In this document: positions 36,654 through 45,673 of the stretch, one piece after another
Layout: every line of letters starts with the position of its first letter
Position numbering within the stretch: the stretch's first letter is position 1
Source: Filimonas sp.
GTDB lineage: Bacteria; Bacteroidota; Bacteroidia; Chitinophagales; Chitinophagaceae
Length of the DNA stretch: 64,000 nucleotides
Reading direction: 5' to 3'
NCBI GenBank assembly: GCA_017306865.1
Contig: JAFKHH010000013.1
Span: 496,001-560,000, forward strand
Translations under genes and position numbers: made by a program
The notes under the pieces: generated by a model
The model's input: only the letters and a program-made list of their open reading frames with translations
Told to the model about the DNA's origin: nothing
Database searches by the model: none

Positions 36654-37490
36654 ATGAAACAATATACTTATCCATCTGTATTAACCATCGCCGGGTTTGA
36701 CGGAAGTGGTGGTGCGGGCATACAGGCTGATATTAAAACTATTTCTGCACTAGGTTGCTATGCGACCTCTGCATTAACGGCATTGCCCGTGCAGAACACC
36801 ACAGGTGTAAAATCCATTTACCCTATTCCGTACGAAGCTGTGCAGGAACAGATAGAAACCATATTGGATGATATTTTCCCCAATGCCATTAAGATAGGAA
36901 TGGTACATACAACAGCGTTGGTGCAGACGATCATCACAACGCTGGAAAAATATCCGCACGTGCCGATGGTGTTCGATCCGGTAATGGTGGCAACGAGCGG
37001 GCACAGGTTAATAGAAGATGATACCATCGAGACAATTAAGACAACATTGTTACCGGTAGCAGATATTATCACACCAAATTTAGATGAAGCCGCTATACTG
37101 GCTGGTATGCCCATACATACGGTAGAAGATATGTATGTGGCAGGAGAGAAGATAAAGCAATCAGGTTGCCGTTCTGTACTGTTGAAAGGGGGGCATTTAA
37201 AATCTGCTACACTTACGTCCTTGTACTTCGCAGAAGATGGTACAGTACAGGCATTCCAGTTTGAAAAGTATCATACCAATAACACACATGGTTCCGGTTG
37301 TACCTTGTCTTCGGCTATAGCCAGTTACATAGCCCGTGGTGAATCATTGGCTGATGCAGTAGACAAAGGACAGCAATACGTGCAGCAGGCTATTTACAAT
37401 GGTGCAGATGTTGTAACCGGAAAAGGCAATGGTCCTTTAAATCACTTTTTTGATCCACTTAAAATGAAAAAAAATGAATTGGTCGGCTAA
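36654..37490 (+). CDS. thiD: Bifunctional hydroxymethylpyrimidine/phosphomethylpyrimidine kinase
   Basis: The 278-residue ribokinase-fold protein has the ThiD signatures 'TIAGFDGSGGAGIQADIKT' (N-terminal substrate site), 'PMVFDPVMVATSGHRL', 'ITPNLDEAAILAG', 'VLLKGGH' and 'THGSGCTLSSAIAS' (anion hole). It phosphorylates HMP and HMP-phosphate. The longer frame from 36606 begins inside a repeat arm, so ATG 36654 is chosen. The stop overlaps the start of tenA by 17 bases, implying coupled translation. Confidence 0.95.
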   Translation: MKQYTYPSVLTIAGFDGSGGAGIQADIKTISALGCYATSALTALPVQNTTGVKSIYPIPYEAVQEQIETILDDIFPNAIKIGMVHTTALVQTIITTLEKYPHVPMVFDPVMVATSGHRLIEDDTIETIKTTLLPVADIITPNLDEAAILAGMPIHTVEDMYVAGEKIKQSGCRSVLLKGGHLKSATLTSLYFAEDGTVQAFQFEKYHTNNTHGSGCTLSSAIASYIARGESLADAVDKGQQYVQQAIYNGADVVTGKGNGPLNHFFDPLKMKKNELVG

Positions 37491-38118
37491 AACATGGGAG
37501 GCTAGCAAGCCTGTCTATAATGATATACTCGAGTTGGATTTTATTAAAGAATTAATGCAAGGTGATCTTGCATTGGAAAAATTTCAATTTTACATAGCGC
37601 AGGATGCCATCTACCTGGAGCATTTTGCCCGTGCATTGGCATTGATCGCAGCACGTGCGCACAGGGTAGAAGATGCGCTGGCATTTACCCGGTTTGCAGA
37701 AGGTGCTATAGTAGTGGAAAATGCGTTGCACGATTCTTATTTCAAAGATTTTAATATTCAGCAAACAGGTATCGGGCCAACCTGTCACCACTATATACAT
37801 TTTTTGAAAAGCACTGCTTCGCTGGATGCGGTAGAAGTAGCTATGGCAGCAGTACTTCCTTGCTTCTGGATCTACAAAGAAGTGGGCGATTATATTTATG
37901 CAAACCAGCATAAAGGTGACAATCCTTATCAGAAATGGATTGATACGTATGCAGGGGAAGAGTTTGGTGTTTTAGTGCAGCAAGCTATCAGTATCTGCGA
38001 CCACGCGGCAGCGCAATGCACGCCGGCACAACAGGAAGCTATGACAGTTGCATTTGTTACAGCCAGCAAACTGGAATGGCAGTTCTGGCAAAGCGCGTAT
38101 GATTTGCATAGATGGTAG
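37474..38118 (+). CDS. tenA: Aminopyrimidine aminohydrolase / thiaminase II
   Basis: The 214-residue all-helical protein shows TenA features: 'FQFYIAQDAIYLEHFARALA' (residues 28-47), the catalytic Cys in 'AAVLPCFWIYKEVG', and a C-terminal catalytic Glu in 'ASKLEWQFWQSAYDL'. It salvages the pyrimidine from degraded thiamine by hydrolysing aminopyrimidine. It overlaps thiD and closes the riboswitch-led operon. Its presence with thiM and the lack of thiC or thiG here mark the cluster as salvage; de novo genes may lie elsewhere. Confidence 0.94.
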   Translation: MNWSAKTWEASKPVYNDILELDFIKELMQGDLALEKFQFYIAQDAIYLEHFARALALIAARAHRVEDALAFTRFAEGAIVVENALHDSYFKDFNIQQTGIGPTCHHYIHFLKSTASLDAVEVAMAAVLPCFWIYKEVGDYIYANQHKGDNPYQKWIDTYAGEEFGVLVQQAISICDHAAAQCTPAQQEAMTVAFVTASKLEWQFWQSAYDLHRW

Positions 38119-38260
38119 AGGACGTGAGTCGTGAATCGTGAATCGGCAATCGTGAATGGCTTACTCACAACTGACAACTCACTACTCACATTGACTACAG
38201 CAGCAAAGCACACACAAAAGCTTATTCACGATTGCCGATTCACGATTCACGATAATGTCT
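38119..38260. repeat. Inverted 'GTGAATCGGCAATCG' element
   Basis: The left arm 'gtgaatcggcaatcgtgaat' (within 38123-38157) and the right arm 'attcacgattgccgattcac' (from 38224) are inverted copies. Between them lies 'cttactcacaactgacaact', which also occurs near 30093. The element separates tenA from the AraC gene. Confidence 0.88.
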
Positions 38261-38283
38261 ATCTTGCTTTCTATTTTACAACA

Positions 38284-39138
38284 ATGAAGAAACATGAAGC
38301 GATACCTGTGCACGGTCTGCGGGAAAGTCATGTGCGTGGCATGAGCCTTTACTTCAGGGATGTGGATGAGTTGGTTGAAGATGACATTTTGAGTGCGCAC
38401 CGGGATGATCATTATATTTTTCTCTTCCAGGAAGAGGGGGAAAGCCGTTTTATGGTTGATTTTAATGAAATGATCCTGAAAGGCACAATGGTGCATTGCA
38501 TTTTACCAGGGCAGGTGCATTATTTCAAATCTTCCAAAAGAATAAAAGGCTGGTTGCTTGCAATAGAGACATTGCAGGTGCCGGAGAATTGCAGGCGTAT
38601 TTTTGAAGAAGATATTCTGCGTTTATACCCGGTCAAGCTGGGAAAGAGAGAGGCTGCACATATTGTACGTAGTATGCAAACATTATATGAGCTTGTCCAG
38701 GATAAAGAGCATATAACACAGCCACTCGTATTTGAGCATGCATCTGCCACGTATATCAGCCTGGTGGCAAATGCATACCTTGCGGCGGAAAATAAACAAA
38801 GCGCCGGTGGCAGGAGTGCTGCTATTACCCGGCAGTTCCGTACGCTCTTGCGACAGCATTTGATCACAGATAAAAATCCTGCGGAATATGCAACTCGCTT
38901 AAACCTGTCTCTTGCTTATCTTACAGAGTGTGTGAAAGAGACGACGGGCATGCCTGTAAGCTACTGGATACAACATGAGCTGGTGCTGGAGGCCAAGCGA
39001 CTCCTGTATTACAGCGATCTTACAGTAAAAGAAGTGGCCTTTGCATTGGGTTATGATGATCATACTTATTTCTCCCGCTTGTTTAGTAAAGTCACAGGAA
39101 TGTCACCTGGTTCCTTCCGTAAGACTACCCACGAATAG
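38284..39138 (+). CDS. AraC family transcriptional regulator
   Basis: The 284-residue protein has an N-terminal cupin-like sensor ('DDHYIFLFQEEGESRFMVDFNEM', 'VHCILPGQVHYF'). The C-terminus is a double helix-turn-helix ('YATRLNLSLAYLTECVKETTGMPVSYWIQ', 'TVKEVAFALGYDDHTYFSRLFSKVTGMSPGSFRK'). The longer frame from 38131 reads through a repeat, so ATG 38284 is chosen. The next gene on the same strand encodes a siderophore-interacting-type flavoprotein 97 bases downstream and is a plausible target. Confidence 0.92.
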   Translation: MKKHEAIPVHGLRESHVRGMSLYFRDVDELVEDDILSAHRDDHYIFLFQEEGESRFMVDFNEMILKGTMVHCILPGQVHYFKSSKRIKGWLLAIETLQVPENCRRIFEEDILRLYPVKLGKREAAHIVRSMQTLYELVQDKEHITQPLVFEHASATYISLVANAYLAAENKQSAGGRSAAITRQFRTLLRQHLITDKNPAEYATRLNLSLAYLTECVKETTGMPVSYWIQHELVLEAKRLLYYSDLTVKEVAFALGYDDHTYFSRLFSKVTGMSPGSFRKTTHE

Positions 39139-39235
39139 TCCAACTTTTACCTTTAATCTGCCCTTTTTATACATCCTATGCTATTGTTGCTTTGCAGTGT
39201 TAAATAATGACGCTGCACTTAAAACAAATAAACGC

Positions 39236-39925
39236 ATGAATGTATTAAAGCAAACTGCGCTTGCATACCTTGAAAAAGCTACTGCTAAAAGAGGCCGGAT
39301 ACTGGATGTACGTGCGTGGAACCCCGCTACTATTTTCGAAATAGACCTGCATCTGCCTGAAACCAACATGTATAGGTGGAAACAAGTGCAACACATGAAA
39401 GTGAAAGTTGCCAATGGTATTTATCGTGATTATAGCCCGGCTATGTGGGATTGTGAAACAAGTACCTGTACACTGATTGTTGATGCAGGGCATGAGGGCG
39501 CGGGCAGCGCGTGGGTAAAGCAACTGCGCAAAGGAGATGATATTGTTTACCTGGGCATAGGGCCTACGCCGCACAAGCCAGCGGATGCAGGACAAATGTA
39601 TTGCCTCGGGGACACAAGTACGATCGCGCATTTCCTGGCATTGGAGCAATTGGCTGATAGCCCGGGCCGCTTAACGGGAACGATCGCGTTACAGCACCCG
39701 AATCATCAATTAGAATTTACCAGCTATTTTTATCAGACTTCACTGACGGCAATAGCTGGTAAAGAAAAAGATAAATGCGCGCAATTGTTGCCGGTAATAG
39801 CACCATTAACAGATGAGACTGTATATGTAGCTGGTAATAACAAAACGGTTGTGCAACTGAGAAAGCACCTGCGCCAGCAAGTATCCTTTAAAGGGAGCAT
39901 AAGGCCTCAAGGATTTTGGTCGTAA
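39236..39925 (+). CDS. Siderophore-interacting protein-like FAD/NAD(P)H reductase
   Basis: The 229-residue protein has an FAD-binding segment with the 'RDYSPAMWD' motif (about residues 63-71, the R-x-Y-S of this family), 'LIVDAGHEGAGSAWVKQLRKGDDIVYLGIGPTP' and a C-terminal NAD(P)-binding half ending 'RPQGFWS'. Such proteins reduce ferric siderophores in the cytoplasm or act as general ferredoxin-reductase-like enzymes. The start ATG 39236 was chosen because the upstream extension is in the wrong frame for the preceding gene and has no family similarity. A terminator hairpin follows. Confidence 0.85.
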   Translation: MNVLKQTALAYLEKATAKRGRILDVRAWNPATIFEIDLHLPETNMYRWKQVQHMKVKVANGIYRDYSPAMWDCETSTCTLIVDAGHEGAGSAWVKQLRKGDDIVYLGIGPTPHKPADAGQMYCLGDTSTIAHFLALEQLADSPGRLTGTIALQHPNHQLEFTSYFYQTSLTAIAGKEKDKCAQLLPVIAPLTDETVYVAGNNKTVVQLRKHLRQQVSFKGSIRPQGFWS

Positions 39926-39949
39926 AAAGCCCCTAAATGATTGCACTAT

Positions 39950-39990
39950 AGCTATTCCATATCTGAAGGGATATGGAATAGCTTGTTTAG
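39950..39990 (+). terminator. Terminator after the reductase gene
   Basis: A perfect 13-bp stem 'agctattccatat' / 'atatggaatagct' (39950-39962 with 39971-39983) is followed by 'tgtttagtatttt'. It lies between convergent genes. Confidence 0.78.
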
Positions 39991-40000
39991 TATTTTGTAT

Positions 40001-41356
40001 TTACTTTTTAGGCTTCCGGTCGTATTTACTTTTCATAAGGAAATCTACCGGGTCGGTCATTTCAAGAATATCTGCGATAGCCTTTTTCTTGTCAATCGCA
40101 TTTTCATAATACGACTGTACTATTTTGTAACCAATGTAGTAGCCAAGATCCCCAGGCTGATTTTTCACACGGTCACTGTTATATAGCCAGTTGCCAATAT
40201 TTTCGTTGCACAATTCGTTTTTAAATGCTGTCCATAATTGTAGTTCATGCTTATCTCCGTAGTTATTGCCTGCTGTATTAATGTGCCCATGCACCAGCAA
40301 TTCTCCTACAAAATCACAAGCACCTTCCCGTATAGACTGATACAATAGTTTACACTGAATGGCCGTGTCCGCCATGCCAGGCTTTTGTTGTGTATGCCCG
40401 CATTCATGCGCGACTATTTTCCTGATCTCTTCTTCAAAATTTTTCCTGGCTGATAGCTGGTTGACCTTGTTTGTATTGTTATACTTAACAAACTCTGACA
40501 GATCTGCCTCCGGGCTGGAAGCCATTACTTCTGTGCCTATCAGTATAAAACTATTGGAAACTGTTCCGCCTGTATTCAGAATACCCATTGCAAAGCATAC
40601 CTTAAATGGCTTGAAGTTGGAATAAATAGTTTTGAACCGTTCAAATACTTCTTCGATTACCGGCTTTACTTTTTCTACCTCGTATGTACGCTTACGTATA
40701 GAAGCAAAATAGCGAGGGTATAATTTTACCTGCGCTACATATTTTTCTGCAGTCAGATCACGCACTTCAATAAAATCCAGCAATCCGTCTGTAGCCCTAT
40801 CCAGGTAATATTGTTGGAAAACAGCTACGCTGTCTGCAAAAGTGCGGCTGCCTTTTAAGCGGTCAAATGCTTCCCAGAAATGATCGATGTCGATTGTTTG
40901 AACATTCTTACTGTTTTCCGGTGCAAGTTCTTTTTTAATGCGTGATCTTTTAGCCATTTCCTGGTCTGTCAATGGCTTAACGTGGATGCTTATTTCGCCG
41001 GAGTCTGTATTTTCAGGGTCAACATAATAGCTGATCTTTAAGTAATAGCTGCCTGTATAGGAAGGTGTGAAATCTCTTTTTAAATGACCGGTAATATCTT
41101 CCGGCCTTTTACTTTGCGCCAATATTGTTTGGTTGGTATCTGATAGGGTAAAACCGACTGCCACACCTTGCTGAAACACATCTATCTCATACGCCCGGTC
41201 CTTAGCGAGGTCAAGGAGGTAGGAAGCCCCGGACGATTTACGGACAGGTATATGGTCATACAGCTTGCCTGGTATTATTTGTTTTGGCGACTGGGCAATT
41301 GAAAATGCCGGGAAAAGAAAAAGAAGAAGGAATGGTAATCCTGGTAAATAACGCAT
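40001..41356 (-). CDS. Exported DUF2268-like zinc protease candidate
   Basis: The 451-residue protein has a signal peptide ('LPFLLLFLFPAFSIAQ'), a beta-rich N-terminal domain like bacterial pre-peptidase modules ('YTGSYYLKISYYVDPENTD', about residues 85-115) and a C-terminal domain. The latter contains the zinc motif 'IVAHECGHTQQ' (HExxH-like, His-Glu-Cys-Gly-His), 'SIREGACDFVGELLVHG' and 'DLGYYIGYKIVQSYYENA', which fit DUF2268 predicted Zn-dependent proteases. Substrate unknown. ATG 41356 is chosen over TTG 41371. A membrane AraC regulator lies upstream on the same strand, without obvious coupling. Confidence 0.82.
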   Translation of the reverse strand: MRYLPGLPFLLLFLFPAFSIAQSPKQIIPGKLYDHIPVRKSSGASYLLDLAKDRAYEIDVFQQGVAVGFTLSDTNQTILAQSKRPEDITGHLKRDFTPSYTGSYYLKISYYVDPENTDSGEISIHVKPLTDQEMAKRSRIKKELAPENSKNVQTIDIDHFWEAFDRLKGSRTFADSVAVFQQYYLDRATDGLLDFIEVRDLTAEKYVAQVKLYPRYFASIRKRTYEVEKVKPVIEEVFERFKTIYSNFKPFKVCFAMGILNTGGTVSNSFILIGTEVMASSPEADLSEFVKYNNTNKVNQLSARKNFEEEIRKIVAHECGHTQQKPGMADTAIQCKLLYQSIREGACDFVGELLVHGHINTAGNNYGDKHELQLWTAFKNELCNENIGNWLYNSDRVKNQPGDLGYYIGYKIVQSYYENAIDKKKAIADILEMTDPVDFLMKSKYDRKPKK

Positions 41357-41453
41357 ATATTTTTTGAGCAAAGAACGCCCTCACGTAATTGCGCTACGTC
41401 CGGAAAGCGGACGGGCACGTCCAAAAACAGGATTCCGGACGCATTTCTGCATG

Positions 41454-42512
41454 TCAGGCAAGGTATTCAGAGGGTGATTTGCCTGTAACCTGTTTGAAAA
41501 CCTGGTTGAAGGTTGACTTCGAGTTGAAGCCGGCATCCATGGCAATACCCAACAAGGTCTTGCTTTTTTCAACTTTGATCATTTGCAAAACTTCTTTAAC
41601 GCGGTATGCATTTACAAAATCGTTGAAGCCGGAACAGGCATACGTATTTATGAGGTAGGATACATACTTTGCAGGAAGCGCCAGCTCGTCCGCTACCTCT
41701 TTTACTGTAAGTTTGGGTCGGGTGTATATTTTGTCCTGCTCAAAAAGCATTGTCAATTGCAAAAAAATAGCTTCATCATCATACGATGCAAATTCACCCG
41801 TATGTTTTTTCTTCGAATGAAACAGTTTAGGCATATCAAACAGGTCGGGTTTGAAGAAAGCTATATAACCAAGTAAAAAGAACAGGCCTGTGAATATGGC
41901 TTCTATAATAATAAACAACCTGTTATTGAACACTGTTACCATTATCCATAACAGGGTCAACGTACAGAAAAAAAGAAAGATGCTGTACATCTTCAGCATG
42001 TGTTGGCGTACGGAGGGGTTTGCATTTCCTTTAAACTGCCTGGTGATAGAGCCGATGTTGCGTGCAAGCATGATTAATACAACTATTGTTGCAAGGAGTG
42101 GTAGCCATTCGCAATATAAAAACCAATAGGTTGATTTGGTTATTGTAGCCAGTATGGTACTGGCAGCAGTATATTTTTGAAGCAGGCGGATCGTTATTTC
42201 GAGTGCTGCAGGAACGTAGAGTAATAGATGAGTTGGTTTAAACTTAAATTGAATAACGGTATTGTGTTTAAAAAACAACCAGATAGAGGGAGGCAATACT
42301 AAGTAGGAAAGTAGTAGCCAGATGGGGAACGCGCCTTTATGATTATTATACCCGGTTTCTCCTCCCCATGCAAAGATTAGTTCCAGGGAAAATAAAATAA
42401 GAATAATGCTGAAATATATATTGGCATTCCGGCTAGCGGATTTCTTCATGATCAAGGCGAATGATAACAGCAATCCTTGAATTGCTGCTACCAGTAAAAT
42501 GGTTGCATTCAT
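41454..42512 (-). CDS. Membrane-anchored AraC family regulator
   Basis: The 352-residue protein has six to seven hydrophobic helices over residues 1-220 ('ILLVAAIQGLLLSFALIM', 'IYFSIILILFSLELIFAW', 'IIEAIFTGLFFLLGYIAFF'), followed by a cytoplasmic AraC-type DNA-binding domain ('LTVKEVADELALPAKYVSYLINTYACSG...TLLGIAMDAGFNSKSTFNQVFKQVTGKSPSEYL'). This architecture is common in Bacteroidota and senses an unknown envelope signal. It is divergent from the P-loop gene at 42671. Confidence 0.92.
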   Translation of the reverse strand: MNATILLVAAIQGLLLSFALIMKKSASRNANIYFSIILILFSLELIFAWGGETGYNNHKGAFPIWLLLSYLVLPPSIWLFFKHNTVIQFKFKPTHLLLYVPAALEITIRLLQKYTAASTILATITKSTYWFLYCEWLPLLATIVVLIMLARNIGSITRQFKGNANPSVRQHMLKMYSIFLFFCTLTLLWIMVTVFNNRLFIIIEAIFTGLFFLLGYIAFFKPDLFDMPKLFHSKKKHTGEFASYDDEAIFLQLTMLFEQDKIYTRPKLTVKEVADELALPAKYVSYLINTYACSGFNDFVNAYRVKEVLQMIKVEKSKTLLGIAMDAGFNSKSTFNQVFKQVTGKSPSEYLA

Positions 42513-42645
42513 AACCTGCGGTATTTATGTGCTGAAGAATAATAAAATTAGCGCATTTGCATGTGCTGATTTACGTAGTAAAATTGTTAAGTTTTATGCA
42601 GGAGCAGGCTACCGTTTAAAAAAAATAAAAACAACTTACTCCCGG

Positions 42646-42653
42646 TATCTTTG
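42646..42653 (+). promoter_or_regulatory. TAnnTTTG promoter box
   Basis: 'tatctttg' matches the Bacteroidota -7 box exactly and lies 17 bases before the ATG of the P-loop gene. The transcript would have a very short leader. Confidence 0.55.
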
Positions 42654-42670
42654 CAACTTACATACAGACA

Positions 42671-43222
42671 ATGAACATTCACATCTTTGGCGCATCCGGT
42701 AGTGGCGTTACAACACTTGGGCGTGCTTTGTCGGCGGAATCCGGTTATCCTTATTTTGATAGTGACGACTATTTCTGGGAGCCAACGGAGCCACCATATA
42801 CAAATAAAAGAAATGCAACAGTTCGCAATGAAATGATGCGGGCTGCGCTTCTTTCAACCAGTAACTGGATCGTCGGCGGATCGGTTGTTAACTGGGGCAA
42901 TGATGTGTTCCCGGTTTTCGATCTTGTTGTATTTCTTCACCTGCCGAAAGCGGTTCGTATGCAACGGCTGATGCAACGCGAATTTGAACGTTATGGCGAG
43001 GTGATCTATACAGATGAACAGCGTGCGAAAACCTATAAGGATTTTTTAGCGTGGGCTGGCGATTATGATGAGAATACCGGGCTGGCTAACCGCACCTTAC
43101 AGGCACATGAACAATGGCTGGCTGCATGCGCATCGCCTGTTCTGCGGCTGGGAGATATGAGCAAGGAAGAAAGACTGGGCGCTGTATGGAAAAAGATCTG
43201 TGAGTTGAACACAACGCAATAA
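42671..43222 (+). CDS. P-loop NTPase, adenylate-kinase-like
   Basis: The 183-residue protein starts with a Walker A motif ('MNIHIFGASGSGVTTLGRAL', residues 1-20). A kinase-like middle ('YFDSDDYFWEPTEPPYT') and 'DLVVFLHLPKAVRMQRLMQREFERYG' follow, as in AAA_17/AAA_18 small-molecule kinases. The substrate is not evident. It appears monocistronic, with a strong promoter box before it and a terminator behind. Confidence 0.85.
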   Translation: MNIHIFGASGSGVTTLGRALSAESGYPYFDSDDYFWEPTEPPYTNKRNATVRNEMMRAALLSTSNWIVGGSVVNWGNDVFPVFDLVVFLHLPKAVRMQRLMQREFERYGEVIYTDEQRAKTYKDFLAWAGDYDENTGLANRTLQAHEQWLAACASPVLRLGDMSKEERLGAVWKKICELNTTQ

Positions 43223-43223
43223 C

Positions 43224-43262
43224 AAAGAAAAATCCATATCAACTGATATGGATTTTTCTTTA
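43224..43262. terminator. Bidirectional terminator
   Basis: The stem 'aaagaaaaatccatatc' / 'gatatggatttttcttt' has a four-base loop and A/T-rich ends. It lies between convergent genes. Confidence 0.85.
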
Positions 43263-43266
43263 TGCC

Positions 43267-44163
43267 TTATTTTTTAAGTTTTACATTCCTGTCCGAAGGT
43301 GGTAAGGGAACGAAGCCGGTTTCACCTTCAATTTTTGGGAAAGTCTGCGCTATCCAGTTCTCCTTTGCTTTTTCGATCAGCTCCGGCGTGGTTGCCACAA
43401 AGTTCCAATAGATATGGCGCCCTTCGGGAAACGGTGTGCCACCAAATATATACACAGTCGTATTTTCATTTATAGTAAACTCGCAAAGCGAGCTGTCTTT
43501 GGCAACCAGTATACGGCGTGGCTCATACGTAAAGCCTTCGCTTTCCACACTGCCTTCCAGTATGTACATACCAGCCTCACCAGATAGTTCGTGACCGATC
43601 TTGATCGTTTTCTTCTCCTTGCTTTTAATCTCCAGCAAGAACAGATGACTGTACACCGGCACAGGAGATTTTTTGCCAAAAGCATCGCCCGCTATCAGTT
43701 TGTAATGCACACCATCCGTTTCCCATTCTGGAATTTCCTCTTTGGATACATGGAAAAACTCGGGGTCCATCTCTTCCAGCTCTTTCGGAAGGGCAACCCA
43801 TATTTGTAAGCCATGCATATTTTTATCCATTCCCCGTAGATGGTCGGGCGTTCTTTCAGAATGCACAATGCCTTTGCCCGCCGTCATCCAGTTTACTTCA
43901 CCCGGTTTTATTTCTACCGCAGAGCCTAGTGTATCCCGGTGCATAATGCTGCCTTCAAAAAGATAAGTAAGGGTAGACAGCCCAATGTGCGGATGCGGGC
44001 CAATGTCTACATTGTGGTGATCATCCATACTTACGGGGCCCATGTGATCTATAAAAATAAAAGGGCCAACCATGCGCTTTCCACGAAACGGCAATAACCT
44101 GCCTACCATAAAATTGCCAATATCTGCCGGACGTTCTTCAATAATGAGGTCAATGTTAGACAT
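43267..44163 (-). CDS. Pirin family protein
   Basis: The 298-residue bicupin protein has pirin landmarks: 'VGPFIFIDHMGP', the metal ligands in 'GPHPHIGLSTLTYLFEG' (two His) and 'GKGIVHSERTP' (His and Glu), and a C-terminal pirin domain ('IYIFGGTPFPEGRHIYWNFVAT' region). Bacterial pirins are cytoplasmic iron-binding proteins, some with quercetinase activity. It is separated from upstream genes by a terminator hairpin. Confidence 0.95.
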   Translation of the reverse strand: MSNIDLIIEERPADIGNFMVGRLLPFRGKRMVGPFIFIDHMGPVSMDDHHNVDIGPHPHIGLSTLTYLFEGSIMHRDTLGSAVEIKPGEVNWMTAGKGIVHSERTPDHLRGMDKNMHGLQIWVALPKELEEMDPEFFHVSKEEIPEWETDGVHYKLIAGDAFGKKSPVPVYSHLFLLEIKSKEKKTIKIGHELSGEAGMYILEGSVESEGFTYEPRRILVAKDSSLCEFTINENTTVYIFGGTPFPEGRHIYWNFVATTPELIEKAKENWIAQTFPKIEGETGFVPLPPSDRNVKLKK

Positions 44164-44228
44164 AGTAAATGAATTGAGGATATAAAGGTAACAACAGACA
44201 GTATTCGTTGTTTGTTCGGTGGCAGAAG

Positions 44229-44270
44229 TATAAAAAGTAAAACCCGCAAAGGGTAGTCTGCGGGTTTATT
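44229..44270 (-). terminator. Terminator for the 44278 gene (minus strand)
   Basis: The stem 'aaacccgca' / 'tgcgggttt' (44240-44248 with 44259-44267) is followed on the minus strand by 'ttacttttt'. It separates the hypothetical gene from pirin. Confidence 0.75.
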
Positions 44271-44277
44271 AAGTGTG

Positions 44278-44790
44278 TTATATTACTGCAGCGCTCACAT
44301 CGGAACCCATTGTTATGTAATAGTTGGTGCAGTGAAGCGCAGTTAGCAGCAATAGTTTACTGTACGGTATTGCCTCAAACTCAGGTGTAGAAGTAATAGT
44401 ATGGTCGCAGGTGAACTTAGTCCACTTAAAGCTTGGTTTTACCTCTAGTAATTTATTGCCCTCTTTATTTTCCAACACATAGCTGGGTTTTAAAAAGCCT
44501 GTATATTTTAGCTTATAGCCAGTTTCTACATCATTTATGTTCGACAAGATAATGATGTCTCCATTCCAGCTCATTTTGAAATGTAGTAATACTTGCTCTC
44601 CCTTCTTTAGTTCAATTGTTGTACCCCAGAAACCCTTAGGTACAAACTGGTAGGTTGCATCGTCTCCGGTTATTTGCATATTGGCTTTAAGGGAATACCA
44701 GCTTTTATACTCCATATTACCGAATGTATTTTCTTCTTCCTTTACAACGAAGTGTTTAGCATCTGTAGATATTGCAGTGTAGTTTGCCAT
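44278..44790 (-). CDS. Hypothetical protein, possibly Tubby/LURP-like fold
   Basis: The 170-residue protein has no signal or membrane segment. Alternating strands such as 'YKSWYSLKANMQITGDDATYQFVPKGFWGTTIELKKGEQVLLHFKMSW' and 'PSYVLENKEGNKLLEVKPSFKW' recall the LURP-one/Tubby C-terminal fold. That is a resemblance in pattern only. It stands alone between a terminator and a membrane protein gene. Confidence 0.65.
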   Translation of the reverse strand: MANYTAISTDAKHFVVKEEENTFGNMEYKSWYSLKANMQITGDDATYQFVPKGFWGTTIELKKGEQVLLHFKMSWNGDIIILSNINDVETGYKLKYTGFLKPSYVLENKEGNKLLEVKPSFKWTKFTCDHTITSTPEFEAIPYSKLLLLTALHCTNYYITMGSDVSAAVI

Positions 44791-44874
44791 ATAAGTAGTT
44801 TTTCTTTTAACTATTAGTGTGCACCGGAAATAAAATATTACAGCATGATGCTAAATAAAATAGACAAAACGAAT

Positions 44875-45591
44875 TTATACCTGTCCGGTAAGTTTTAGAA
44901 TAGTAAAATAGATCACTGCAATAATGACGAAAAGTGAGATCCATGAGTTTCGTTTTGTTTTTTCGTCAATATTTCTGTTTGTCTGTATGCTGTAAAGTCC
45001 TTGAACCAGCACACTCACCACTGTAAGGCAGCTTAAGATTAAATAAATGTGGTTCTGGGTTGTATAAAGAACGATCATCGCCATAAGCGTGATTAATGAA
45101 ACAATCACCCTATATTTTTGATAGAAGGATGTTGGCGCATTTCTTATGGGTTTAATACCGTTCAATAACGCTTCGAGTTCATTGTAGTTAGCAATTTCCG
45201 CGGGAATGTTTATGGCCTCATTCTTATTCGATCCTTGAATCAGTATTTCCCCATCTGGTGATTTAGCTATCTCTTTAATATTGTAGACGTATAAAGTTAT
45301 AGTTGGCGTGTTACTTATTTCCCTTGTAATAGCGTTGCCTGTGATAGAAATAACAAGGCTTTTGGTTTGAGTAACAAGTCTTTTTAATCCTCTTTTTATT
45401 CCGAACCCGCAAGCCAGGATTATGAATGGAGTGAAGATATAAACGAAATTTTGATTTGCAGATTGTTCGTTATTCTGTAGGCTCAGGTAAGCGCCAACTA
45501 CAACAGCAAGGGTAACAATTGGGATGCTTTTGAGCAATGTTTTCTTTCGAATCAGTTTAATGCCATCTTCGTCGACAGTGAATTGCCTCAT
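44875..45591 (-). CDS. Hypothetical membrane protein with four helices
   Basis: The 238-residue protein has hydrophobic segments near residues 23-40, 50-66, 160-180 and 215-235 ('SIPIVTLAVVVGAYLSL', 'FVYIFTPFIILACGFGI', 'IVSLITLMAMIVLYTT', 'WISLFVIIAVIYFTIL'). A soluble middle part looks PH-like ('ISNTPTITLYVYNIKEIAKSPDGEILIQG'). The layout resembles bacterial PH-domain membrane proteins, but no family is certain. It is AT-richer than the surrounding genes. Confidence 0.65.
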   Translation of the reverse strand: MRQFTVDEDGIKLIRKKTLLKSIPIVTLAVVVGAYLSLQNNEQSANQNFVYIFTPFIILACGFGIKRGLKRLVTQTKSLVISITGNAITREISNTPTITLYVYNIKEIAKSPDGEILIQGSNKNEAINIPAEIANYNELEALLNGIKPIRNAPTSFYQKYRVIVSLITLMAMIVLYTTQNHIYLILSCLTVVSVLVQGLYSIQTNRNIDEKTKRNSWISLFVIIAVIYFTILKLTGQV

Positions 45592-45673
45592 GTATAGAAG
45601 TTTAGGGATGATTAGTAAGTATGCAAGATAACGCGTTAATAAATATAAAGTGCAGTCTAAGTTTGGCGTTTAC

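Noticed and set aside
41389-41658. 89-residue plus-strand frame
   Set aside because: It overlaps the DNA-binding end of the membrane AraC gene on the other strand, with no supporting features.
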